From assembly GCF_050947335.1 (NCBI RefSeq), contig NW_027473318.1:3844001-3908000 (forward strand): a stretch of 64,000 bases of DNA. The letters run 5' to 3'. Of this stretch, positions 26,201-37,237 are shown one piece after another. Numbering within the stretch: position 1 is the stretch's first letter; each line of letters begins with the position of its first letter. Source of the stretch: Megachile rotundata (taxonomy: Eukaryota; Arthropoda; Insecta; Hymenoptera; Megachilidae). The translations under genes were made by a program, and so were the position numbers. The notes beneath the pieces were generated by a model that was not told the DNA's origin, did not search any database, and saw nothing but the letters and a program-made list of their open reading frames with translations.

Positions 26201-27780
26201 ATTGTGATTGTATGATTGTGATGTATGATTGTAATTGTATGATTGCGATGTATGACTGTAATTGTATGATTGTGATTGTATGATTGTGATTGTATGATTG
26301 TGATTGTATGATTGTGATAGTATGATTGTGATTGTATGATTGTGACTGTATGATTGTGATTGTATGATTGTGATTGTATGATTGCGATTGTATGATTGTG
26401 ATTGTATGATTGTGATGTATGTTTGTAATTGTATGATTATGATTGTATGATTGTGATTGTATGATTGAGATTGTATGATTGTGATTGTATGATTGTATTT
26501 GGGAGATTGTATTTGGGAGATTGTATTTGGGAGATTGTAATTGTATGATTGCGATTGTATGATTGTGATTGTATGATTGCGATTGTATGATTGTGATTGT
26601 ATGATTGTGATGTATGATTGTGATTGTATGATTGCGACTGTATGAATGCGATTGTATGATTGTGATTGCATAATTGTGATTGTATGATTGTGATTGTATG
26701 ATTGTGATTGTATGATTGTGATTGTATGATTGTGATTGTATGATTGTGATTGTATGATTGTAACTGTATGATTGTGATTGTATGATTGTGATTGTATGAT
26801 TGAGATTCTATGATTGTGATTGTATGATTGCGATTGTATGATTGTGATTGTATGCTTGTGATTGTATGCTTGTGATTGTATGATTGTGATTGTATGATTG
26901 TGATTGTATGATTGTGATTGTATGATTGTGATTGTATGATTGTGAAAGTATGATTGTGATTGTATGATTGTGATTGTATGATTGTGATTGTATGATTGTG
27001 ATTGTATGATTGTGATTGTATGATTGTGATAGTATGATTGTGATTGTATGATTGTGATTGTATGATTGTGATTGTATGATTGTGATTGTATGATTGTGAT
27101 TGTATGATTGTGATTGTATGATTGTATTTGGGAGATTGTATTTGGGAGATTGTATTTGGGAGATTGTAATTGTATGATTGCGATTGTATGATTGTGATTG
27201 TATGATTGTGATGTATGATTGTAATTGTATGATTGCGATGTATGACTGTAATTGTATGATTGTGATTGTATGATTGTGATTGTATGATTGTGATTGTATG
27301 ATTGTGATAGTATGATTGTGATTGTATGATTGTGACTGTATGATTGTGATTGTATGATTGTGATTGTATGATTGTGATTGTATGATTGTGATTGTATGAT
27401 AGTGATTGTATGATTGTGATAGTATGATTGTGATTGAGTGATTGTGATTGTATGATTGTGATTGTATGATTGTGATTGTATGATTGTATTTCGGAGATTG
27501 TATTTGGGAGATTGTATTTGGGAGATTGTAATTGTATGATTGCGATTGTATGATTGTGATTGTATGATTGCGATTGTATGAATGCGATTGTATGATTGTG
27601 ATTGCATAATTGTGATTGTGTGACTGTGATTGCATGATTGTGATTGTCTGATTGTGGTTGTATGATTGTGATTGTATGATTGATATTGTATGATTGTGAT
27701 TGTATGATTGCGATTGTATGATTGCGATTGTATGATTGTGATTGTATGATTGCGATTGTATGATTGTGATTGTATGATTG
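23241..27780 (+). repeat. ~4.58 kb tandem duplication, copy 2
   Basis: Markers at 18,832, 19,681, 20,044 and 21,079 reappear at exactly +4,580 (23,412, 24,261, 24,624, 25,659). The copies share derived variants absent from the 9-14 kb source, such as GACTATG near 21,229 and 25,809 and the composite-A junction near 26,634. After about 26.7 kb the offset is 4,566, because one consensus unit is missing. The near-identity over more than 4 kb marks this as one of the younger events in the window. Confidence 0.88.
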
Positions 27781-28890
27781 TGATTGTATGATTGTGATTG
27801 TATGATTGTGATTGTATGATTGTGATTGTATGATTGTGAAAGTATGATTGTGATTGTATGATTATGATTGTATGATTGTGATTGTATGATTGTGATTGTG
27901 TGATTGTGATTGTATGATTGTGATTGTATGATTGTGAAAGTATGATTGTGATTGTATGATTATGATTGTATGATTGTGATTGTATGATTGTGATTGTATG
28001 ATTGTGATTGTATGATTGTGATTGTATGATTGTATTTGGGGGATTGTATTTCGGAGATTGTAATTGTATGATTGCGATTGTATGATTGTGATTGTATGAT
28101 TGCGATTGTATGATTGTGATTGTATGATTGTGATTGTATGTTTGCGATTGTATGATTGTGATGTTATGATTGTGACTGTATGATTGTGATTGTATGATTG
28201 TGATGTATGATTGTAATTGTATGATTATGATTGTATGATTGTGATTGTATGATTGAGATTGTATGATTGTGATTGTATGATTGCGATTGTATGTTTGCGA
28301 TTGTATGATTGTGATGTTATGATTGTGACTGTATGATTGTGATTGTATGATTGTGATTGTATGAGTGTGATTGTCTGATTGAGGTTGTGCGTTTGTGATT
28401 GTGCGATTGTGAATGTACGATTGTGATTGTATGATTGTGGTTGTATGAATATGATTGTATGATTGTGATTGCATGATTGTGATTGTATGATTGTGATTGT
28501 ATGATTGTGATTGTATGATTGTGATTGTATGATTGTGATTGTCTGATTGTGGTTGTGCGATTGTGATTGTACGATTGTGATTGTACGATTGTGATTGTAT
28601 GATTGTGATTGTATGATTATGATTGTATGATTGTGATTGCATGATTGTGATTGCATGATTGTGATTGTATGATTGTGATTGCATGAATTTGAATGTATGA
28701 TTGTGATTGTATGATTGTGATTGTATGATTGTGATTGTATGATTGTGATTGTATGATTGTGATTGTATGATTGTGATTGTATGATTGTGATTGTATGATT
28801 GTGATAGTATGATTGTGATTGTATGATTGTGATTGTATGATTGTGATTGTATGATTATGATTGTATGATTGTGATTGTATGATTGTATTT
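27781..28890 (+). repeat. Continuation of the 14.1-15.1 kb copy
   Basis: It follows 14.2-15.1 kb at offsets of 13,561 to 13,575. The rare CTGATTGAGG at 28,375 matches 14,800, and GGGGG at 28,038 matches 14,463. Near the end it holds about 210 bp (two adjacent GCATG units, GCATGAATTTGAATG, GATAG) that the 15.0 kb relative lacks, so the offset to the GGGTG unit becomes 13,785. It leads directly into the short HOR array. Confidence 0.75.
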
Positions 28891-29603
28891 GGGTGATTGT
28901 ATTTGGGAGATTGTATTTGGGAGATTGTAATTGCATGATTGCGATTGTATGATTGTGATTGTATTATTGCGATTGTATGAATGCGATTGTACGATTGTGA
29001 TTGTATGATTGTGATTGTATGATTGTGATTGTATGATTGTGATTGTATGATTGTGATTGTATGATTGTATTTGGGAGATTGTATTTGGGATATTGTAATT
29101 GTGTGATTGCGATTGTATGATTGTGATTGTATGATTGTGATGTATGATTGTAATTGTATGATTATGATTGTATGATTGTGATTGTATGATTGAGATTGTA
29201 TGATTGTGATTGTATGCTTGCGATTGTATGAATGTGATTGTATGATTGTGATTGTATGATTGTGATTGTATGATTGTGATTGTCTGATTGTGGTTGTGCG
29301 ATTGTGATTGTACGATTGTGATTGTACGATTGTGATTGTATGATTGTGATTGTATGATTATGATTGTATGATTGTGATTGCATGATTGTGATTGCATGAT
29401 TGTGATTGTATGATTGTGATTGCATGAATTTGAATGTATGATTGTGATTGTATGATTGTGATTGTATGATTGTGATTGTATGATTGTGATTGTATGATTG
29501 TGATTGTATGATTGTGATAGTATGATTGTGATTGTATGATTGTGATTGTATGATTGTGATTGTATGATTATGATTGTATGATTGTGATTGTATGATTGTA
29601 TTT
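28891..29603 (+). repeat. Short HOR array, unit 1 (713 bp)
   Basis: The unit is defined from one GGGTG variant to the next. The internal order is GGGTG, two GGGAG, GTAATTGCATG, TATTATTGCG, GAATGCG, consensus run, GGGAG then GGGATATTG, GTGTG, the 13-bp unit, GATTATG, GAGATTG, GCTTGCG, GAATGTG, CTG/GTGCG/TACG cluster, GATTATG, GCATG pair, GCATGAATTTGAATG, consensus run, GATAG and GATTATG. The length of 713 is 51 x 14 minus 1, as expected with a single 13-bp unit inside. Confidence 0.85.
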
Positions 29604-30204
29604 GGGTGATTGTATTTGGGAGATTGTATTTGGGAGATTGTAATTGCATGATTGCGATTGTATGATTGTGATTGTATTATTGCGATTGTATGAATGCGAT
29701 TGTATGATTGTGATTGTATGATTGTGATTGTATGATTGTGATTGTATGATTGTGATTGTATGATTGTGATTGTATGATTGTATTTGGGAGATTGTATTTG
29801 GGATATTGTAATTGTGTGATTGCGATTGTATGATTGTGATTGTATGATTGTGATGTATGATTGTAATTGTATGATTATGATTGTATGATTGTGATTGTAT
29901 GATTGAGATTGTATGATTGTGATTGTATGCTTGCGATTGTATGAATGTGATTGTATGATTATGATTGTATGATTGTGATTGTATGATTGAGATTGTATGA
30001 TTGTGATTGTATGATTGCGATTGTATGTTTGCGATTGTATGATTGTGATGTTATGATTGTGATTGTATGATTGTGATTGTATGATTGTGATTGTATGATT
30101 GTGATTGTATGATTGTGATAGTATGATTGTGATTGTATGATTGTGATTGTATGATTGTGATTGTATGATTATGATTGTATGATTGTGATTGTATGATTGT
30201 ATTT
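29604..30204 (+). repeat. Short HOR array, unit 2 (601 bp)
   Basis: It follows the same order up to GAATGTG (near 29,945). It then switches to GATTATG, GAGATTG, GTTTGCG and GATGTTATG units, the pattern normally found elsewhere in the family, in place of the CTG/GTGCG and GCATGAATTTGAATG section. The length is 43 x 14 minus 1. This unit looks like a recombinant of two HOR types. Confidence 0.8.
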
Positions 30205-30847
30205 GGGTGATTGTATTTGGGAGATTGTATTTGGGAGATTGTAATTGCATGATTGCGATTGTATGATTGTGATTGTATTATTGCGATTGTATGAATGCGA
30301 TTGTATGATTGTGATTGTATGATTGTGATTGTATGATTGTGATTGTATGATTGTGATTGTATGATTGTATTTGGGAGATTGTATTTGGGATATTGTAATT
30401 GTGTGATTGCGATTGTATGATTGTGATTGTATGATTGTGATGTATGATTGTAATTGCATGATTGTGATTGTATGATTGTGATTGTATGATTGTGATTGTA
30501 TGATTGTGATTGTATGATTGTGATTGTCTGATTGTGGTTGTGCGATTGTGATTGTACGATTGTGATTGTACCATTGTGATTGTATGATTGTGATTGTATG
30601 ATTATGATTGTATGATTGTGATTGCATGATTGTGATTGCATGATTGTGATTGTATGATTGTGATTGCATGAATTTGAATGTATGATTGTGATTGTATGAT
30701 TGTGATTGTATGATTGTGATTGTATGATTGTGATTGTATGATTGTGATTGTATGATTGTGATAGTATGATTGTGATTGTATGATTGTGATTGTATGATTG
30801 TGATTGTATGATTATGATTGTATGATTGTGATTGTATGATTGTATTT
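30205..30847 (+). repeat. Short HOR array, unit 3 (643 bp)
   Basis: The marker order matches unit 1, but the GATTATG/GAGATTG/GCTTGCG section after the 13-bp unit is missing: GTAATTGCATG near 30,455 leads directly to consensus units and the CTG/GTGCG cluster. A private TACCATTG change lies near 30,568. The length is 46 x 14 minus 1. Confidence 0.8.
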
Positions 30848-31644
30848 GGGTGATTGTATTTGGGAGATTGTATTTGGGAGATTGTAATTGCATGATTGCG
30901 ATTGTATGATTGTGATTGTATTATTGCGATTGTATGAATGCGATTGTATGATTGTGATTGTATGATTGTGATTGTATGATTGTGATTGTATGATTGTGAT
31001 TGTATGATTGTATTTGGGAGATTGTATTTGGGATATTGTAATTGTGTGATTGCGATTGTATGATTGCGATTGTATGATTGTGATGTATGATTGTAATTGT
31101 ATGATTATGATTGTATGATTGTGATTGTATGATTGAGATTGTATGATTGTGATTGTATGCTTGCGATTGTATGAATGTGATTGTATGATTGTGATTGTAT
31201 GATTGTGATTGTATGATTGTGATTGTCTGATTGTGGTTGTGCGATTGTGATTGTACGATTGTGATTGTACGATTGTGATTGTATGATTGTGATTGTATGA
31301 TTATGATTGTATGATTGTGATTGCATGATTGTGATTGCATGATTGTGATTGTATGATTGTGATTGCATGAATTTGAATGTATGATTGTGATTGTATGATT
31401 GTGATTGTATGATTGTGATTGTATGATTGTGATTGTATGATTGTGATTGTATGATTGTGATTGTATGATTGTGATTGTATGATTGTGATTGTATGATTGT
31501 GATTGTATGATTGTGATTGTATGATTGTGATTGTATGATTGTGATTGTATGATTGTGATAGTATGATTGTGATTGTATGATTGTGATTGTATGATTGTGA
31601 TTGTATGATTATGATTGTATGATTGTGATTGTATGATTGTATTT
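30848..31644 (+). repeat. Short HOR array, unit 4 (797 bp)
   Basis: It has the complete marker order of unit 1, lengthened by a long consensus run after GCATGAATTTGAATG (about 31,380-31,555). The part near 31,105-31,368 matches 49,411-49,674 at an offset of 18,306. The length is 57 x 14 minus 1. Confidence 0.82.
31380..31555 (+). repeat. Longest near-pure run of the 14-bp consensus
   Basis: About twelve to thirteen consecutive units between the GCATGAATTTGAATG marker and the next GATAGTATG show no variant that I could see. Other long pure runs lie near 3466-3619, 52,098-52,260 and 60,001-60,138, mostly in the same relative place (after GAATTTGAATG or GAATGTG). This suggests that unit number changes most often there. 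Confidence 0.75.
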
Positions 31645-32720
31645 GGGTGATTGTATTTGGGAGATTGTATTTGGGAGATTGTAATTGCATGATTGCGATT
31701 GTATGATTGTGATTGTATGATTGCGATTGTATGATTGCGATTTTATGATTGTGATTGTATGATTGTGATTGTATGATTGTGATTGTATGATTGTGATTGT
31801 ATGATTGTGATTGTATGATTGTGATTGTATGATTGTGATTGTATGATTGTATTTGGGAGATTGTATTTGGGATATTGTAATTGTGTGATTGCGATTGTAT
31901 GATTGTGATTGTATGATTGTGATGTATGATTGTAATTGTATGATTATGATTGTATGATTGTGATTGTATGATTGAGATTGTATGATTGTGATTGTATGCT
32001 TGCGATTGTATGAATGTGATTGCATGATTGTGATTGTATGATTGTGATTGTATGATTGTGATTGTATGATTGTGAAAGTATGATTGTGATTGTATGATTA
32101 TGATTGTATGATTGTGATTGTATGATTGTGATTGTATGATTGAGATTGTATGATTGTGATTGTATGATTGTGATTGTATGATTGTGAAAGTATGATTGTG
32201 ATTGTATGATTATGATTTTATGACTGTGATTGTATGATTGTGATTGTATGATTGCGATTGTATGATTGTGATTGTATGATTGCGATTGTATGATTGTGAT
32301 TGTATGATTGTGATGTATGATTGTAATTGTATGATTATGATTGTATGATTGTGATTGTATGATTGAGATTGTATGATTGTGATTGTATGATTGCGATTGT
32401 ATGTTTGCGATTGTATGATTGTGATGTTATGATTGTGACTGTATGATTGTGATTGCATGATTGTGATTGTATGATTGTGATTGCATGAATTTGAATGTAT
32501 GATTGTGATTGTATGATTGTGATTGTATGATTGTGATTGTATGATTGTGATTGTATGATTGTGATTGTATGATTGTGATTGTATGATTGTGATTGTATGA
32601 TTGTGATTGTATGATTGTGATTGTATGATTGTGATAGTATGATTGTGATTGTATGATTGTGATTGTATGATTGTGATTGTATGATTATGATTGTATGATT
32701 GTGATTGTATGATTGTATTT
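31645..32720 (+). repeat. Short HOR array, unit 5 (1,076 bp)
   Basis: This is a longer HOR unit with two 13-bp units (77 x 14 minus 2). After GCTTGCG/GAATGTG/GCATG it adds GAAAG, GATTATG, GAGATTG, a second GAAAG, GATTATGATTTTATGACTG, then GATGTATG, GTTTGCG and GATGTTATG, before returning to GCATGAATTTGAATG. It is repeated at +1,076 as the next unit, and part of it is repeated at +7,914 (39.74-40.87 kb). Confidence 0.85.
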
Positions 32721-33500
32721 GGGTGATTGTATTTGGGAGATTGTATTTGGGAGATTGTAATTGCATGATTGCGATTGTATGATTGTGATTGTATGATTGC
32801 GATTGTATGATTGGGATTTTATGATTGTGATTGTATGATTGTGATTGTATGATTGTGATTGTATGATTGTGATTGTATGATTGTGATTGTATGATTGTGA
32901 TTGTATGATTGTGATTGTATGATTGTATTTGGGAGATTGTATTTGGGATATTGTAATTGTGTGATTGCGATTGTATGATTGTGATTGTATGATTGTGATG
33001 TATGATTGTAATTGTATGATTATGATTGTATGATTGTGATTGTATGATTGAGATTGTATGATTGTGATTGTATGCTTGCGATTGTATGAATGTGATTGCA
33101 TGATTGTGATTGTATGATTGTGATTGTATGATTGTGATTGTATGATTGTGAAAGTATGATTGTGATTGTATGATTATGATTGTATGATTGTGATTGTATG
33201 ATTGTGATTGTATGATTGAGATTGTATGATTGTGATTGTATGATTGTGATTGTATGATTGTGAAAGTATGATTGTGATTGTATGATTATGATTTTATGAC
33301 TGTGATTGTATGATTGTGATTGTATGATTGCGATTGTATGATTGTGATTGTATGATTGCGATTGTATGATTGTGATTGTATGATTGTGATGTATGATTGT
33401 AATTGTATGATTATGATTGTATGATTGTGATTGTATGATTGAGATTGTATGATTGTGATTGTATGATTGCGATTGTATGTTTGCGATTGTATGATTGTGA
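32721..33500 (+). repeat. Short HOR array, unit 6 (partial)
   Basis: It repeats the previous unit at exactly +1,076: the segment 31609-32025 matches 32685-33101, and the one starting at 32210 matches 33286. It carries a private GGGATTTTATG change near 32,813 where unit 5 has GCGATTTTATG. That change is shared with 40,725-40,740, so the transplanted copy at 40 kb is closer to this unit at that point. There is no terminal GGGTG. Confidence 0.8.
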
Positions 33501-34400
33501 TGTTATGATTGTGACTGTATGATTGTGATTGTATGATTGTGATTGTATGAGTGTGATTGTCTGATTGTGGTTGTGCGTTTGTGATTGTGCGATTGTGAAT
33601 GTACGATTGTGATTGTATGATTGTGGTTGTATGAATATGATTGTATGATTGTGATTGCATGATTGTGATTGTATGATTGTGATTGTATGATTGTGATTGT
33701 ATGATTGTGATTGTATGATTGTGATAGTATGATGGTGATTGAGTGATTGTGATTGTATGATTGTGATTGTATGATTGTGATTGTATGATTGTATTTGGGA
33801 GATTGTATTTGGGAGATTGTATTTGGGAGATTGTAAATGTATGATTGCGATTGTATGATTGTGATTGTATGATTGCGATTGTATGATTGTGATTGTATGA
33901 TTGTGATGTATGATTGTAATTGTATGATTATGATTGTATGATTGTGACTGTATGATTGTGATTGTATGATTGTATTTGGGAGATTGTATTTGGGAGATTG
34001 TATTTGGGAGATTGTAATTGTATGATTGCGATTGTATGATTGTGATTGTATGATTGCGATTGTATGATTGTGATTGTATGATTGTGATTGTATGATTGTG
34101 ATTGTATGATTGTGATAGTGTGATTGTGATTGTATGATTGTGACTGTATGATTGTGATTGCATGATTGTATTTGGGAGATTGTATTTGGGAGATTGTATT
34201 TGGGAGATTGTAACTGTATGATTGCGATTGTATGATTGTGATTGTATGTTTGCGATTGTATGATCGCGGTTGTATGATTGTGATGTATGATTGTAATTGT
34301 ATGATTATGATTGTATGATTGTGATTGTATGGTTGTGATTGTATGATTGTATTTGGGAGATTGTATTTGGGAGATTGTAATTGTATGATTGCGATTGTAT
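33501..34400 (+). repeat. Mixed satellite segment between arrays
   Basis: The GATGTTATG, GAGTGTG, CTG/GTGCG and GTGCGTTTG cluster at 33.50-33.62 kb resembles 2.54-2.66 and 50.13-50.24 kb. It is followed by GATAGTATGATGGTG, GGGAG runs (near 33.79 and 33.97 kb), a 13-bp unit and a GATAGTGTG unit. A TTTGCG with GATCGCGG stretch near 34,250-34,270 recalls 11.67-11.69 kb. No gene or non-satellite sequence was seen. Confidence 0.7.
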
Positions 34401-36078
34401 GATTGTGATTGTATTTTTGTGATTTTATGATTGTGATTGTATGATTGTGATTGTATGATTGTGATTGTATGATTGCGATTGTATGAATGCGATTGTATGA
34501 ATTTGATTGCATAATTGTGATTGTATGATTGTGATTGTATGATTGTGATTGTATGATTGTGATTGTATGATTGTAATTGTATGATTAGGATTGTATGATT
34601 GTGATTGTATGATTGAGATTCTATGATTGTGATTGTATGATTGCGATTGTATGATTGTGATTGTATGATTGTGATTGTATGATTGTGATTGTATGATTGT
34701 GATTGTATGATTGTGATTGTATGATTGTGATTGTATGATTGTGATTGTATGATTGTGAAAGTATGATTGTGATTGTATGATTGCGATTGTATGATTGTGA
34801 TTGTATGATTGTGATTGTATGAGTGTGATTGACTGATTGTGGCTGTGCGATTGTGATTGTACGATTGTGATTGTACGATTGCGATTGTATGATTATGATT
34901 GTATGATTGTGATTGTATGATTGTGATGGTATGATTGTGATTGTATGATTGCGATCTGTATGATTGTGATTGTATGATTATGATTGTATGATTGTGATTG
35001 TACGATTGCGATTTTATGATTGTGATTGTATGATTATGATTGTATTTTTGTGATTGTATGATTGTGATTGTATGTTTGTGATTGTATTATTGTGATTGTC
35101 TGATTGTGGTTGTGCGATTGTGATTGTACGATTGTGATTGTACGATTGTGATTGTATGATTGTGATTGTATGATTATGATTGTATGATTGTGATTGCATG
35201 ATTGTGATTGTATGATTGTGATTGCATGATTTTGAATGTATGATTGTGATTGTATGATTGTGATTGTATGATTGTGATTGTATGATTGTAATTGTATGAT
35301 TGTGATTGTATGATTGTGATTGTATGATTGTGATTGTATGATTGTGATTGTATGATTGTATTTGGGAGATTGTAATTGTATGATTGCGATTGTATGATTG
35401 TGATGGTATGATTGCGATTGTATGATTGCGATTGTATGATTGTGATGTATGATTGTAATTGTATGATTATGATTGTATGATTGTGATTGTATGATTGTGA
35501 TTGTATGATTGTATTTGGGAGATTGTATTTGGGAGATTGCATTTGGGAGATTGTAATTGTATGATTGCGATTGTATGATTGTGATTGTATGATTGCGATT
35601 GTATGATTGTGATTGTATAATTGTGATGGTATGATTGTGATGGTATGGTTGTGATTGTATGATTGCGATCGTCTGATTGTGATTGTATGATTATGATTGT
35701 ATGATTGTGATTGTATGATTGCGATTGTATGATTGTGATTGTATGATTATGATTGTATTTTTGTGATTTCATGATTGTGATTGTATGATTGTGATTGTGT
35801 GATTGTGATTGTATGATTGTGATTGTATGATTGCGATTGTATGAATGCGATTGTATGATTGTGATTGCATAATTGTGATTGTATGATTGTGATTGTATGA
35901 TTGTTATTGTATGACTGTGATTGTATGATTGTGATTGTATGATTGTGATAGTATGATTGTGAAAGTATGATTGTGATTGTATGATTGTGATTGTATGATT
36001 GTGATTGTATGATTGTGATTGTCTGATTGTGGTTGTGCGATTGTGATTGTACGATTGTGATTGTACGATTGTGATTGT

Positions 36079-36470
36079 ACGATTGTGATAGTATGATTGT
36101 GATTGAATGATTGTGATTGTATGATTGTGATTGTATGATTGTGATTGTGTGATTGTATTTGGGAGATTGTATTTGGGAGATTGTATTTGGGAGATTGTAT
36201 TTGGGAGATTGTAATTGCATGATTGCGATTGTATGATTGTGATTGTATGATTGAGATTGTATGATTGTGATTGTACGATTGTGATAGTATGATTGTGATT
36301 GAATGATTGTGATTGTATGATTGTGATTGTATGATTTTGATTGTGTGATTGTATTTGGGAGATTGTATTTGGGAGATTGTATTTGGGAGATTGTATTTGG
36401 GAGATTGTAATTGCATGATTGCGATTGTATGATTGTGATTGTATGATTGAGATTGTATGATTGTGATTGT
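36079..36470 (+). repeat. Tandem 196-bp unit, two copies
   Basis: The unit starts at TACGATTGTGATAGTATG. It continues with GATTGAATG, consensus units, GTGTG, four GGGAG units, GTAATTGCATG, GCGATTG and GAGATTG, and then restarts. Starts are at 36,079 and 36,275 (16-base steps excluded: exactly 14 x 14 = 196 bp). The second copy carries a private GATTTTGATTGTGTG change near 36,330-36,345. Related segments near 5.5, 8.3 and 17.46 kb contain the unit only once. Confidence 0.9.
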
Positions 36471-36670
36471 ATGATTGCGATTGTATGATTGTGATTGTAT
36501 GATTGCGATGTATGACTGTAATTGTATGATTATGATTGTATGATTGTGATTGTATGATTGAGATTGTATGATTGTGATTGTATGCTTGCGATTGTATGAT
36601 TGTGATTGTATGATTGTGATTGTATGATTGTGATTGTATGATTGTGATTGTATGATTGTGATTGTATGAT

Positions 36671-36838
36671 AGTGATTGTATGATTGTGATAGTATGATTG
36701 TGATTGAGTGATTGTGATTGTATGATTGTGATTGTATGATTGTGATTGTATGATAGTGATTGTATGATTGTGATAGTATGATAGTGATTGAGTGATTGTG
36801 ATTGTATGATTGTGATTGTATGATTGTGAAAGTATGAT
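36671..36838 (+). repeat. 84-bp local duplication (six units), copy 1 lineage
   Basis: The GATAGTGATTG ... GATAG ... GAGTG segment occurs twice, with AGTGATT at 36,671 and 36,755 (84 bp apart). Homologous places near 5.89, 10.98, 13.85, 20.16, 22.84 and 24.74 kb have it once. The second 84-bp unit also has GATAGTGATTGAGTG where the first has GATTGTGATTGAGTG. The same doubling is present at 43.34 kb. Confidence 0.8.
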
Positions 36839-37237
36839 TGTGATTGTATGATTGTGATTGTATGATTGTGATTGTATGATTGTGATTGTCTGATTGTGGT
36901 TGTGCGATTGTGATTGTACGATTGTGATTGTACGATTGTGATTGTACGATTGTGATAGTATGATTGTGATTGAATGATTGTGATTGTATGATTGTGATTG
37001 TATGATTGTGATTGTGTGATTGTATTTGGGAGATTGTATTTGGGAGATTGTATTTGGGAGATTGTAATTGCATGATTGCGATTGTATGATTGTGATTGTA
37101 TGATTGAGATTGTATGATTGTGATTGTATGATTGCGATCGTATGATTGTGATTGTAGGATTATGATTGTATGATTGTGATTGTATGATTGCGATTGTATG
37201 ATTGTGATTGTATGATTATGATTGTATTTTTGTGATT

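Noticed and set aside
25832..28936. A 1,034-codon - strand open frame, and about a hundred shorter ones, read as Q/N/H-rich repeat proteins
   Set aside because: All - frames are open because the monomer reverse complement has no stop. The same peptide cycle appears in every frame. Start and stop codons come from scattered variant units, and frames overlap each other. There is no promoter, no unique domain and no unique flanking sequence.
31645..32720. Transposable element or gene insertion as the cause of the longer 1,076-bp HOR unit
   Set aside because: All of the extra sequence consists of known variant 14-bp units (GAAAG, GATTATG, GAGATTG, GATGTTATG). There are no terminal repeats, target-site duplications or foreign sequence.
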